Below are positions 1 through 7,987 of a DNA stretch of 13,692 nucleotides, one piece after another. A program made the position numbers and the translations under genes. The DNA comes from Ichthyophonus hoferi (Eukaryota; Opisthokonta; Ichthyosporea; Ichthyophonida; Ichthyophonidae). The notes under the pieces were generated by a model that saw only the letters and a program-made list of their open reading frames with translations, was not told where the DNA came from and did not search any database. Position 1 is the stretch's first letter. Every line of letters begins with the position of its first letter. The stretch is from assembly GCA_002751075.1 (NCBI GenBank), contig NAOQ01000706.1:22136-35827 (forward strand), written 5' to 3'.

Positions 1-285
1 CAGTAAAGTATAGTATAGTACAATATAGTACAGTGAAGTAAAGTATAGTACAGTATAGTACAGTATAGTACAATATAGTACAGTATAGTACAGTATAGTA
101 CAATAGAGTACGATAAAGTATAATATACTACAGTATAGTACAATACTGTACAGTAAAGTACAACATAGTACAGTATAGTACAATAGAGTACAGTATAGTA
201 CAGTATAGTAGAGTATAGTACAATATACTATAAGATAGTACAGTATAGTACACTAGTACAATATAGTACAGTATACTATATATAA
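1..285. repeat. Pentanucleotide (YAGTA) satellite in a kinase intron
   Basis: The stretch is built from the 5-mer TAGTA or CAGTA, mostly paired as a 10-bp unit (cagtatagta), with scattered single-base changes. It starts at the window edge, so its full length is unknown. It lies just inside the kinase intron whose donor GT is at 294-293 on the minus strand, so in the transcript it reads as TACTATACTG-type repeats. The same 5-mer recurs in other arrays of this window. Confidence 0.9.
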
Positions 286-294
286 CATACATAC

Positions 295-394
295 CCTATG
301 AATAATACCCAGGCTATGAAAATATTCCATTCCGGATAAAGCCATTCTTGCTATATTCCTCACATCCGATTCGCTAAACGTCATTTGGGGACAT
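295..394 (-). CDS. CDK7/Kin28-type kinase, exon 4 (helix alpha-E to HR of HRD)
   Basis: This exon reads on the minus strand after a splice acceptor (ttgtatag, AG at 396-395). Its first base completes an Arg codon begun in exon 3, followed by 33 open codons. The residues include SESDVRNIARMALSGMEYFH and then SLGIIHR. This is the alpha-E helix of a CMGC kinase followed by the first two residues of the HRD catalytic-loop motif. The exon ends exactly on the Arg codon at a strong donor (gtatgt, 294-289), so the catalytic Asp must lie in the next exon, left of the window. Human CDK7 has the equivalent run ending in WILHRD. Phase 2 out of exon 3 and phase 1 into this exon agree. The C-lobe (DFG, T-loop, substrate site) is not visible, so activity cannot be judged. 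Confidence 0.9.
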
Positions 395-799
395 CTATAC
401 AAGATAATATTATTACTAATATATCCTATATATAGATAGAGGTGTGTGTTTGAATAAATACAACGATATCATTATGATGTATAAGCTGTCTTAATTTTAT
501 CAAAGATTGCTCATTGGTAGGTTTAAATCTATACCAATAAAAAATTATATTGTTACGCTTAATTATAGTTACATATATGGCATAGGTACATCTATTATAT
601 AATATTGTATATGCATTTTATGATGTCTGCTAAGCCAATTAAAGTGCAGACTGTTATGATCAATAGAACAACATATTTAAGCAATAAATAAGTATGTAAC
701 AATACATATATATGAAGGATTGTGGCTCCTACGTTAATTTCATACGCTATAAACACTGGAGTACTTAAAATCACGTACATGTACAAGTATAATGTGATA

Positions 800-1015
800 G
801 TCATATTCTGTAATATAATATAGTGTAATATAATATAAAATAGTATAGTATAGTATAATATCGCATAATATAATAGAGTAGAATTTAATATAGTATTATA
901 AAATATAGTATAGTATAATATAGTATAGTCTAATATAATATAATCAAATATAATATAGTCTAATATGATATAGTATAATGTACTATAATACAAGATAATA
1001 CAAAATAATACAAAA
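800..1015. repeat. Degenerate TATAG/TAATA repeat in kinase intron 3
   Basis: This is an array of short AT units (tatag, tataa, taata) with many variants. It lies inside the 846-nt intron between kinase exons 3 (1241-1320) and 4 (295-394). A long minus-strand open frame across it (595-1107) translates to low-complexity Tyr/Ile/Leu and is a by-product of the repeat, not a gene. Confidence 0.8.
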
Positions 1016-1240
1016 TAATAAAGTACAATGGAAGACCTTCTAATATAATATAATAAAATATAAACTGAGTTGTAACATATGAGTAGAGAAAAACTGACCG
1101 CATGCACATACAGAGAAAACCAATGTATATATATTAAACCATATTATATTGAAGTATATTATATTATTTTATAATATGGTATACTATATTATTAGAACGA
1201 TTATTACTGGATGGTTGATTGCTAACGGGTGCGCACTCAC

Positions 1241-1320
1241 CTAATCAAAACCTCCAAATCAACTATCATTAAATTCAAAATTAGATTAATCTCACTGGCC
1301 TCAGTCCATGCATCATACAA
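1241..1320 (-). CDS. CDK7/Kin28-type kinase, exon 3 (hinge region)
   Basis: The acceptor is cattatcag (AG at 1322-1321) and the donor is gtgagt (1240-1235). The exon carries 26 codons plus two bases, in phase with exon 2. The residues read LYDAWTEASEINLILNL then MIVDLEVLI. This matches the beta-4, beta-5 and hinge segment of CDK7, where the human protein has LLDAFG..., LVFDFMETDLEVII. The DLEV[IL]I run after the hinge is characteristic of CDK7/Kin28 and is the main reason for choosing that subfamily over CDK10, CDK11 or CDK20. The gatekeeper-hinge segment differs from human (LILNLM versus LVFDFM). The intron downstream is 846 nt and satellite-rich. Confidence 0.9.
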
Positions 1321-1544
1321 CTGATAATGTGATGTATAAGTATGACGTAGTGTATAAGTGCCAGGCATTATATCTCATTAATTTATTAATCTATTAATAG
1401 TAATTAAATGAATTAAATGTATCCTTAAATCATTAACTCAACCGATATTATTGGTTTTTAAGTTAATACTGAACATTCATTGGGCCAAGGATTCATTTAA
1501 AATGATATACTTAAATACTTTTATAAGTCACTTTGTAATAAGTT

Positions 1545-1605
1545 TATATATTATACTATATACTACCATATCATACCACATCCTGTCATACCATACCATT
1601 ATCAC
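1545..1605. repeat. Short ATACCATA-type repeat in kinase intron 2
   Basis: A run of variants of tatac/ccata lies within the 306-nt intron between kinase exons 2 and 3. It is short and degenerate. On the transcript strand it reads as ATGGTATGGTATG, the opposite orientation to the repeats in introns 3 and 4. Confidence 0.5.
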
Positions 1606-1626
1606 AAATGTATACATATATAATAC

Positions 1627-1761
1627 CTTTACTATGTTAATATGATTCATTTCTTGAAGTAGAGGCAGTTCATTCATTTCAGGAAAGTCACGGCACCCTA
1701 TTGCCATCCCTCTATTCACTCTTTTTAAGGCAAACATTTTATGTTTCTCTTTATCCCGTAC
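1627..1761 (-). CDS. CDK7/Kin28-type kinase, exon 2 (VAIK lysine and alpha-C)
   Basis: The exon has 45 codons, phase 0 at both ends, with acceptor catatatag (AG at 1763-1762) and donor gtatta (1626-1621). It begins VRDKEKHKMFALKRVN, where Lys37 of the assembled protein is the ATP-anchoring lysine of the VAIK motif (here FALK). It continues through the alpha-C region and ends LLQEMNHINIVK, the conserved NHxNIV turn. Glu55 in NELPLLQ occupies the alpha-C glutamate position. The alpha-C entry (GCRDFPEMNE) is about two residues shorter than in human CDK7 (INRTALREI) and lacks the usual Arg before the Glu. An internal ATG at 1737 is not a start, because the frame is open upstream to the acceptor. 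Confidence 0.92.
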
Positions 1762-2596
1762 CTATATATGATTGGATTAATACAAATACATAAGTATTTA
1801 TTGGCTTAATAAAAATAATTAAGTGTTTATGAGATTGTTTGTATTATATTATATGGTTTATTTACATAAATAACTAGACGTTTATAGGATGATAATAGTA
1901 TTACGTTTTTAAAATTTTGATTGTCATTGGTTCGATGTTGGTGTTAGCTTGAGATCTAGAATGAATCATAGTCTTGATGCCTCCCATTGGTGGTTATTAA
2001 TAGATTTTTTAACTTATATTATAGTTGGTATGTATGTATGTATGCGTACATATATGCATTATAACTACATTATTAAATACACCACGCAACCAAGGTTAAC
2101 ACTATTTAATATAAAGTATATTTAACAGTATATTTAACAATATAATATGATTGATACAAATATAAACTAGATATCTATTGGGACACTATAAATATATCAT
2201 TACCTATAGTAGATTATAATAACAACACATACATATCTAGCACATAGACATGGACTATACGGTGTAGTCAATACATAAATATATATATTATATGCTGTAA
2301 ATATGATCTAGCACTGTATTGCCTTATAGTATTATATATATCATATTGTTTTGAATAGTCTAAATATCCTAAATATCCTAAATGTTCCATTAAATATACT
2401 TCTCTTTCTCTTACTGAATGTAAGTCACATATAACAGTTTAAACATGTAATAAACTTAATATAAATATAATAAATTACTATATTATATTCTAATACTATA
2501 TTACATCATTTTTAAATACTTAAAATGCTTTAAATGTTGTATTAAAGATATCCTTCTCTCTTAATTATTATGTCACGTATAATAATCACCATACAC

Positions 2597-2668
2597 CTTA
2601 TAAATCTTGCTAAATAGCCCTGCCCCTAATTTCTCCAGTTGTTCATAGCGATGTTTATTGGTTGTCAT
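2597..2668 (-). CDS. CDK7/Kin28-type kinase, exon 1 (start, glycine loop)
   Basis: The start codon at 2668-2666 opens 24 codons ending in a gtgtat donor (2596-2591). The exon encodes MTTNKHRYEQLEK followed by the glycine-rich loop LGAGLFSKIYK. Human CDK7 has RYEKLDFLGEGQFATVYK at the same place. The Phe in the loop, where most CDKs have Tyr, is shared with CDK7. Phase 0 joins directly to exon 2 (VRDK; human ARDK) with no residue missing. CDK7 with cyclin H and MAT1 forms the CDK-activating kinase of TFIIH, which phosphorylates the RNA polymerase II C-terminal domain and the T-loops of other CDKs in the nucleus. That role is known for the family and is inferred here. The intron that follows is 835 nt. 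I see no other exon in it, and none is needed. Confidence 0.92.
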
Positions 2669-2720
2669 TTTTATTGCTGCAATCTCATTGGTCGCTGTTT
2701 ATATACGTGTGATGATTGGG
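2669..2720 (-). promoter_or_regulatory. Putative kinase-gene promoter with TATA and CCAAT boxes
   Basis: On the minus strand upstream of the kinase ATG there is a TATATAAA at 2705-2698. CCAAT sequences lie at 2691-2687 (gaccaatgag) and 2719-2715 (ccccaatcat). The TATA box starts only about 37 nt before the ATG, so a classical start site 25-30 nt downstream would leave almost no 5' leader. More ATTGG occurrences follow at about 2747 and 2776. The call is sequence-based only. Confidence 0.45.
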
Positions 2721-2818
2721 GTGTTAGAAAAATGTTCAAGAATATAATTGGTTAATGTATATAGTCTTTATGGATAATTGGATAAAAATGGACATAGGAA
2801 TATATGCGATATAACTAT

Positions 2819-2842
2819 TTATTATTATTATTATTATTATTA
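2819..2842. repeat. (TTA)n microsatellite
   Basis: Seven or more TTA/ATT units occur in a row, upstream of the kinase promoter and in no identified gene. Confidence 0.85.
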
Positions 2843-2951
2843 CTATATTTGTCATTTCACTAAATATTATTTTTGTACTATAATTATAACTATTTAATAT
2901 CAATAACGAAAATGTTCTATTGGCTACTACATAGATATATAATTCATAACA

Positions 2952-3631
2952 CTATGGAACTTCTAAAACACCAATTCCTTATTAGGTAAAATTATAAATT
3001 AAGTAATTAATAAATAGGTTTTAGTGGTTATAGCCTATATTTACGTATTTATTTTATTTTACCTATATTTATATAATATATAATTAAACTACAATAAAAA
3101 ATTAAATATTGTAATGTAAGTTAATTATTTTCAAAGTATGTGGTTGTTGGTTTATACCTTCTAACTTTGGTTGTGGTCGTAGGTAGAAAGAGCAACTGGT
3201 GTTATACTAAAAATGAAGAAAGAGAGAGGTGGAGAGAGTAGGATAAATTCATGTCATGTGTATGTATATATATGTATATGTGCATAGGTAAGTGTATAGG
3301 CATAGCTATAGGTATAGGTATAGGTATAGATAAACGTATAAGAGCAATACAGCGTGATAGATGTTATTGTAATCGATGTCACTCTAGAAGAAGGAAAACG
3401 GGAGATAATAGTAGAATAATAATCTAGAAAGAAACAAAACTTTTGAAAAAGGAAAAAAACAAGAAAAGACAACTGTAACTGAAAATATAGAACAATAAAG
3501 AGGTAAGAAGAAAAAAGAGAGGAAAAGAGAGTAGAGGAAGTTTTACCTGTGATTGTATATACTTGATGTTTATGTAAGCGATTGACAGAGGTAGGGATGG
3601 TAGGTTTTAACTGTGTGATAACTATGTTCAT
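2952..3631 (-). CDS. Possible four-exon small gene, family unknown
   Basis: Four minus-strand exons fit in phase: 3631-3563 (ATG, 23 codons, MNIVITQLKPTIPTS...), 3383-3336 (SDIDYNNIYHAVLLLY), 3206-3158 (YNTSCSFYLRPQPKLE plus one base) and 2977-2952 (IGVLEVP, stop). The donors are gtatat, gtttat and gtataa. The acceptors of exons 2 and 3 follow long pyrimidine tracts (ttccttcttctag, ctttcttcattttttag-like). The product would be about 63 residues. The frame also stays open past the first donor, but there it becomes low-complexity Phe/Ser/Tyr over the pyrimidine tract, as expected of intron. I recognise no family. Several alternative splices are possible, and the (ggtata)n run at about 3307-3330 falls in the second intron. 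Confidence 0.3.
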
Positions 3632-4121
3632 ACCAAATTACTTATATATATATATATACTTGCAAATGTAAATAAATATCTATATATATATATGCATCTA
3701 ATGCATGATCTTATTATAGTATTTCATTTTAACCAATATAATATTCAAACATGATTGGGAAGGAAGTGATCTATAAATATATTAATAAATAATAGTTTAA
3801 AAAGCGTGTCTTTCATTTTAAGAAAATTTAAAATAAAATTCCATATATGGATTTTATTTTATTTTACTAAACCAACCATACCGTTTTTGTCAATCATTTG
3901 GCTATCGGGCAGATCTTTTACTATAAATAAACGCAGGTAAAAAGCTATATTGGAAATAAAACGTGTATCTGACTGAGTTATATTTGACGTACAATGCTCT
4001 TATTTTCTGCTGGTTGATTTAAATAGTTATTACTAGGTAAAGAACAAACTGAAGCCCTTGAGAGTTCTACTTACAGTGCACACAATTGGTCTCAATTCAA
4101 AGATGTTCTAAACCTCTTACC
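3632..4121. other. AT-rich intergenic, no gene seen
   Basis: The stretch has two short (AT)n runs (about 3643-3658 and 3682-3692) and no convincing frame. The right part (about 3985-4100) carries gtaagt-like donors on the minus strand (near 4072) that could belong to further exons of the gene starting at 4373, but I could not settle them. Confidence 0.4.
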
Positions 4122-4373
4122 TTACAACTTGCACTGTGTGCAATAACTATGACATAAACCACTGTGATCCTAAATAGGCACTATCCGAGTATCATCTAAT
4201 GGTTCAACTGTACCAAGCTTGATCAGTAGACTTTCTCGTAAAGAATCCGGATGAGAAATTTCTACTACCTGAAAATCTAAAGATATAATATAAATGAATA
4301 ATAAGACAAGTGAAATAAACTGACGGAAAAGCTCTAAACATATATTGACGACTGAAAACAGTCGCTTCACCAT
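4122..4373 (-). CDS. Possible secreted cysteine-bearing small protein, two exons
   Basis: Exon 1 (4373-4269) has an ATG and encodes a basic start (MVKRLFS) and then a long hydrophobic segment (FISLVLLFIYIISLDFQ), a likely signal peptide or membrane anchor. It ends at a gtagta donor. The acceptor (cctatttag, AG at 4171-4170) opens exon 2 (4169-4122) in phase, which reads DHSGLCHSYCTQCKL then stop. Without splicing the frame runs on to a stop that coincides with the acceptor itself. The start MxKRxFS matches the copy at 5956-5732, and LCxSxC matches the decayed copy at about 5175-5195 (LCGSQC), so I place it in the same local family. A TATA-like tatatataata lies 15-25 nt before the ATG. The last codons overlap a gtaagg donor, so more exons may follow. 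Function is unknown. Confidence 0.35.
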
Positions 4374-4657
4374 TGTCCTGGGAACTTATTATATATGCAT
4401 AATAATGAGAAACACCAATAGGTATATGTGTACAGCTCTGATCGGTTTCTGTATACGGTAAATATTATTTGGTTGGATGGCTACATGTATGTTAGGAAAC
4501 AATGAAGTAGAGGATACTCGAGATAAGCGGCGGTTAATTGTATCAGTGGTATAGCAATATGTGGTAGTTCTAGCGAGTTGTCCGCAGGCTTCGGAGACCC
4601 TAATTGGGTGTCGTATAAAAGTTTTCCTTTCTGGGCTAGTAGTAGTAATAACCAGTT
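4374..4657. other. Intergenic between secreted-family copies
   Basis: No gene was recognised. A TATA-like gtcgtataaaag lies at about 4610-4621 on the plus strand, after a relatively GC-rich stretch (4565-4605). It could be a plus-strand promoter remnant for unit A. Confidence 0.3.
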
Positions 4658-5572
4658 GTTACAAGATTGTTAGCCACAGATGAGTAAGAAGGTTTGATCG
4701 AAGCCCAGATAATAAGCAGATTGATTCTTGTCATAGTATTCAGTATATAAACACTATTACATCAACGAGAAAATGAGTTGACAACCTAGTTAAATATGGA
4801 CATAATAGTATTTAAGTCTTGTCATAAGGTCAGACAATTCTAGTGGGTCTTTTTAATCTATTGTAAGTTGGATTAGCTAATATAAATAATTAGGATTGAC
4901 GCCATTTAAATTACTGAACTTAGAAACATTGGTGTTGACTGGAAAGTTAGCACTGGCGATAAAACGAAGTATAAAACAAAACGAAGCTCAATAATAGGGG
5001 GCCCGGGCGCACATATGCGGGAACGTAAGTAAAGATACAAACCCCAGCTCACACATAGCGCAGTATCTATGGCAAATACAAAGTTCTCGTAAACGCACTC
5101 AAAAATATTTTGCATTTAATTATATATTTATATGTAATATACACTTTGTTGTTGTAAGGTTTAATCTATCACTGGCACTCTATGCGGTAGTCAGTGTTCA
5201 AATCTCTCACTCGTTCAAAAGTCAGAAAACTGCTTACTGATACTAGATAGCAATAATAGCGTTTATTTACACGGCAACATAGCTCCACTTAATGATCGAT
5301 TACATTGTGCAATTCCCACTTTTTTACCCAAGTGCATCAAAGCATCTATTCCTTCTAAACTAGAACAGAGGTATTATTACCACAGCCAGTCACATAGAGA
5401 GTTGGTATATGGGCCTTCAATAGAACCTCTAGCACAACAACTGAGTCTTAAAGACAGATCTGATCAAGAAGCTATCACTTACATTGGTCAAACAAAAATA
5501 CCAAGTACCATTTATATAATTAGAGATCCCGACGACTGTGTAGAAGCCAATAGAACTGACAAATTTTGATAC
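4658..5572 (+). repeat. Duplicated unit A (direct copy of unit B)
   Basis: From ttacaagattgttagccaca to aatagaactgacaa this stretch aligns end to end with 6666-7563 at roughly 70-75% identity by eye. Matching landmarks include gatgagtaagaag, cccagataataag, acataatagtatttaag, gacaattctaatgggtct, ttggattagctaata, gcatttaattaa, gtgttcaaatctctca and gagagttggtatatggg. The shared region covers a non-coding leader and the decayed coding region described separately. Confidence 0.8.
5163..5570 (+). pseudogene. Secreted-family coding copy A, apparently without a start
   Basis: A plus-strand frame is open for about 130 codons but has no usable start codon near its beginning. It contains TGTLCGSQCSNLSLVQKSE, then NCLLILDSNNSVYLHGN, then a part shared with unit B (RELVYGPSIEPLAQQ, IIRDPDDCVEANRTD). 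The motif CxxLSxxQKxExCLLxxDSxNSxYL is shared with copies B and C. Either its first exons are upstream and unrecognised (a conserved open patch at about 4915-5030 is a candidate), or it is a decayed copy. No known domain is recognised. Confidence 0.45.
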
Positions 5573-5731
5573 TAGTTTATGTGATTCGTCCTCAAGACTC
5601 GGTTGAAGTAGTAAAGGTCCCATAGAAGGTGTGTATGCACACTCTTTGGACAACTGGATTTAGTAATAACACCTCTGCTCTAAATCAAAGGCTAATTAAC
5701 GCTTTGATGCGCTTTGATGCTAATGCAGTTA

Positions 5732-5956
5732 TCATAAAAAGGGCCCGATCGTAAGAAGTGTTATACTACGACGTAAATAATAACTATTATCATTATCTGG
5801 TACTAGTAAACATTTCTTTGACTCCTGGAAGGGCGAAAGATCTGGGCACTCATTCTCGCATTCAAATGCCCGTGGAAAAGTAAACATTACAATCATAAAT
5901 GAAAATTGCAAGAAAGTGCAATAAATATAATATGTTGAGAAGGACCTTTTAATCAT
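5732..5956 (-). CDS. Secreted-family copy C, continuous frame
   Basis: An uninterrupted 74-residue frame begins MIKRSFS, followed by a hydrophobic segment (FLQFSFMIVMFTFPRAF) that looks like a signal peptide. It then reads ECENECPDLSPFQESKKCLL and VPDNDNSYYLRRS. The mature part matches copies A and B (QCSGLSVVQKLEKCILTLDS, DNSIYL). It stops soon after the motif, where A and B continue for 60 or more residues, so it is either a short paralogue or a truncated copy. It runs opposite to A and B. An (AT)n run of about 24 bp lies directly upstream of the ATG. Function is unknown. Confidence 0.4.
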   Translation of the reverse strand: MIKRSFSTYYIYCTFLQFSFMIVMFTFPRAFECENECPDLSPFQESKKCLLVPDNDNSYYLRRSITLLTIGPFL

Positions 5957-6310
5957 CTAATGGACTATATATATATATATATATATATTATAGTATTGTT
6001 AACAAATCCAGATAAATAAAAAGCATTGTCATTGTGTGTCACAAACGGCTTCATGTTAGTCCGTATCATATTAGCATTATACGCGCTTATGAAGAACATG
6101 GGAAGTTGCCGCGTATGGTCTGGGGTGCTGGGGCCTTTATTGATTGTTTCCGTTTCCTTCTATCCTTTTCCGACCTGTTTATCGCTGGTGTTAATTCTGT
6201 TAATTAAGTAAATGTGGGGATCGATGATAAAGATCCTTATTGGTTAATACAATTCACAGAAGATCACTGAGGCCCACTAGAATTGTCTGATTTTATCTTG
6301 TTGATCTAAA
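5957..6310 (-). repeat. Inverted upstream region of copy C
   Basis: On the minus strand this contains the landmark gacaattctagtggg (about 6270-6284), which also lies in the leaders of units A (4834) and B (6845), placed upstream of the coding part in all three. The stretch therefore looks like an inverted, diverged copy of the same unit. A plus-strand open frame here (6026-6211, Leu/Ile-rich) shows no conservation in the repeat copies at 6341-6423 and 7806-7987 and is not called. Confidence 0.55.
5965..5989. repeat. (AT)n microsatellite
   Basis: About twelve AT units lie immediately upstream of copy C's start codon on its strand. Similar short (AT)n runs are at about 3643, 7717, 11760 and 11995. 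Confidence 0.9.
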
Positions 6311-6460
6311 ACTACCGTATCCTCATTTGAATAGCTGTGCCCGTATCAGCATTATACGCGTATATCCTAGGGTGCCGGGAACTTAATTGGTTGTTTCTGT
6401 TTCGTTTTATCCTTTTTCGACCCTAATCTACTACTACTGTATCCTTATTTGAACGGCTTT
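6304..6460 (-). repeat. Secondary duplications next to copy C
   Basis: Positions 6341-6423 repeat 6061-6177 (shared: ccgtatca, gcattatacgcg, ggtgc, attg.ttgtttc, ttttccgacc) with internal loss. Positions 6421-6460 repeat 6304-6339 (atctaaaactaccgtatcct versus atctactactactgtatcct). These look like small local tandem duplications inside the inverted unit. Confidence 0.6.
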
Positions 6461-6665
6461 TTAGCTATCTCATTAATGCCAGTGCTCACATACTAAGCAT
6501 CAAGAAATCGATTTGTTTGATTGAGAACGTTATGCAATTAGCTAATATCGGACCGATCATTTCATGATCCACTTGTTATCAGAAGCTCAGCCGAACTACA
6601 TGTTCATTTGGAGTTAAGTGTCTTTCAACAAATGATATAGGACAGCAAGGATATATTAATTTCTT
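6461..6665. other. Unassigned spacer before unit B
   Basis: The base composition is more even than the flanks. No open frame or repeat partner within the window was recognised. Confidence 0.3.
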
Positions 6666-7570
6666 TTACAAGATCGCTAGCCGCCACAGATGAGTAAGAA
6701 GATTCGATCAAAACCCAGATAATAAGTAGATCGATTCTTGTCAGAATATGCAGTATATGAAATATTTTACATCAAATGAGGAAATGCATTAATTCGCGAT
6801 CCAAATGAAGACATAATAGTATTTAAGTATTGTGGTAAGATCTGACAATTCTAATGGGTCTCTGTGACCTATCGTGAGTTGGATTAGCTAATACAAATAT
6901 TTAGGATTGGTTCCATTTAAGTTATTGAGCTTAGCAACAGGGTGCTAACTAGAAAGGTAACACAGGCAATAAAATAAAGTATACAATAAAACAACAGTCA
7001 ATAATAAAGCCCCCGGACATTTTCCCCGCCGTTCGGCGCGCCCCCGGCTCATACATACGCGCTGAAATAGAAAAATATGAAACTCTTGTAAAGGCATACA
7101 AAAATACTCGGCATTTAATTAAATATTTGTAATAATCACATCATTATTGTAATGTCTAATCCGCTGCGGACACTCACCTACGATAATCAGTGTTCAGGCC
7201 TCTCAGTCGTACAGAAGTTGGAGAAGTGCATACTGACTCTCGATAGTGATAATAGTATTTATTTACATAGTAATATAGCTTCACTTAATAATCGATCTCA
7301 TTGTGCAATTTCCACATTCGCATCCAAGCGCATCAAAGCACTTATCCCTTCTAAATTAGAACAGAAATAATTACTACAGCCAGTTACCTAGAGAGTTGGT
7401 ATATGGGCCTTCTATACGACCTCTATCATAACAACCGTGCCTCAATAACAGATCAGATCAAGCAACTATTAATGACACAGGTCAAGCAATATTAAGTACT
7501 ACCAGTTATACAATTAGAGACCCCGACAGCTATGTATAAGTCGATAGAACTGACACAGCTTTTGATAATT
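6666..7570 (+). repeat. Duplicated unit B (direct copy of unit A)
   Basis: This is the homologue of 4658-5572 in the same orientation, about 2.0 kb downstream. In the leader, a GC-rich patch (7008-7047, many C and G runs) sits where unit A has gggggcccgggcgc. Sequence on both sides aligns well, but the patch itself has diverged strongly. Confidence 0.8.
6962..7370 (+). pseudogene. Secreted-family coding copy B, decayed
   Basis: Two open stretches remain. The first (about 6962-7131) reads on after the GC-rich patch as AEIEKYETLVKAYKNTRHLI, charged and probably helical. The second (7152-7370) begins at an ATG and carries YDNQCSGLSVVQKLEKC, ILTLDSDNSIYLHSN and later CAISTFASKRIKALIPSKL. The DNA beyond still aligns with copy A, but the reading frame is lost, so I treat it as a broken copy. 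No known domain is recognised. Confidence 0.45.
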
Positions 7571-7800
7571 TCTTTAAGTGAAAGGTCGAATTCAACTAGC
7601 AATTGTTCAAAATAAATCTAAAAATTGACAATCTTTATCTCCGTCAGAAATTACTTATGAACCTTTGCCAATGACTATAAAATACAGGCCAAGCATCTTC
7701 TAACCATCAATGATAATATATATATATATATATGAGATGTGGTAAAAAAAAAAGATAAGAAACACAAATTTTTGTTTATCATGGTTTGTATTTCATTATT
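7571..7800. other. AT-rich spacer with (AT)n run
   Basis: This contains an (AT)n run (7717-7733) and a poly-A tract near 7744. No gene was seen. Confidence 0.35.
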
Positions 7801-7805
7801 ATTAT

Positions 7806-7987
7806 TCGTGTCTTTATTAGTTGTTTATGTTCCTTTTATTCTTGTTATACCTCTTGTTTATTGCAAATGTCAATATAGTTACGTTCCTTAATTAGATCCA
7901 AATGGAAACATGATAGATCCTTATAGGTCAATGAAATTCACAAGAGTCCTATGAGGTCCACTACAATCTCTTGATCTTAATTTTTCC
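7806..7987 (-). repeat. Further inverted fragment of the duplicated unit
   Basis: This aligns with 6133-6310 in the same orientation: ctttatta.ttgttt..gtt.cctt, then gatccttatagg.caat, then ttcacaaga, gaggtccacta and cttgat match gatccttattggttaatac, ttcacagaagat, gaggcccacta and cttgttgat. It holds only the upstream part. No coding copy follows it on the minus strand inside the spacer. Confidence 0.55.

Noticed and set aside
595-1107. Long minus-strand open frame rich in Tyr, Ile and Leu
   Set aside because: It is a translation of the TATAG-type repeat inside kinase intron 3. The composition is low complexity.
1451-1645. Plus-strand frame over kinase exon 2 and intron 2
   Set aside because: It lies opposite the kinase exon edge and its intron repeat, with no coding-like composition.
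1927-1945. B-box-like ggttcgatg as a tRNA gene
   Set aside because: There is no matching A box, acceptor stem or cloverleaf nearby.
1914-1995. Minus-strand frame MGGIKTMIHSRSQANTNIEP inside kinase intron 1
   Set aside because: The kinase exons on either side join without a gap in the alignment, so no exon is needed here. There is no clear splice pair.
3254-3562. Continuation of the 3631 frame through Phe/Ser/Tyr-rich sequence
   Set aside because: The sequence is a pyrimidine tract and (ggtata)n repeat with acceptor signals, best read as intron.
4906-5115. Minus-strand frame in unit A
   Set aside because: The corresponding stretch of unit B does not keep this reading, and the plus strand is the shared coding direction.
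5429-5653. Minus-strand frame opposite copy A
   Set aside because: It lies opposite the conserved plus-strand frame and has no counterpart in unit B.
6026-6211. Plus-strand hydrophobic 61-residue frame
   Set aside because: The related repeats at 6341-6423 and 7806-7987 do not keep the frame, and the stretch is better explained as the inverted leader of copy C.
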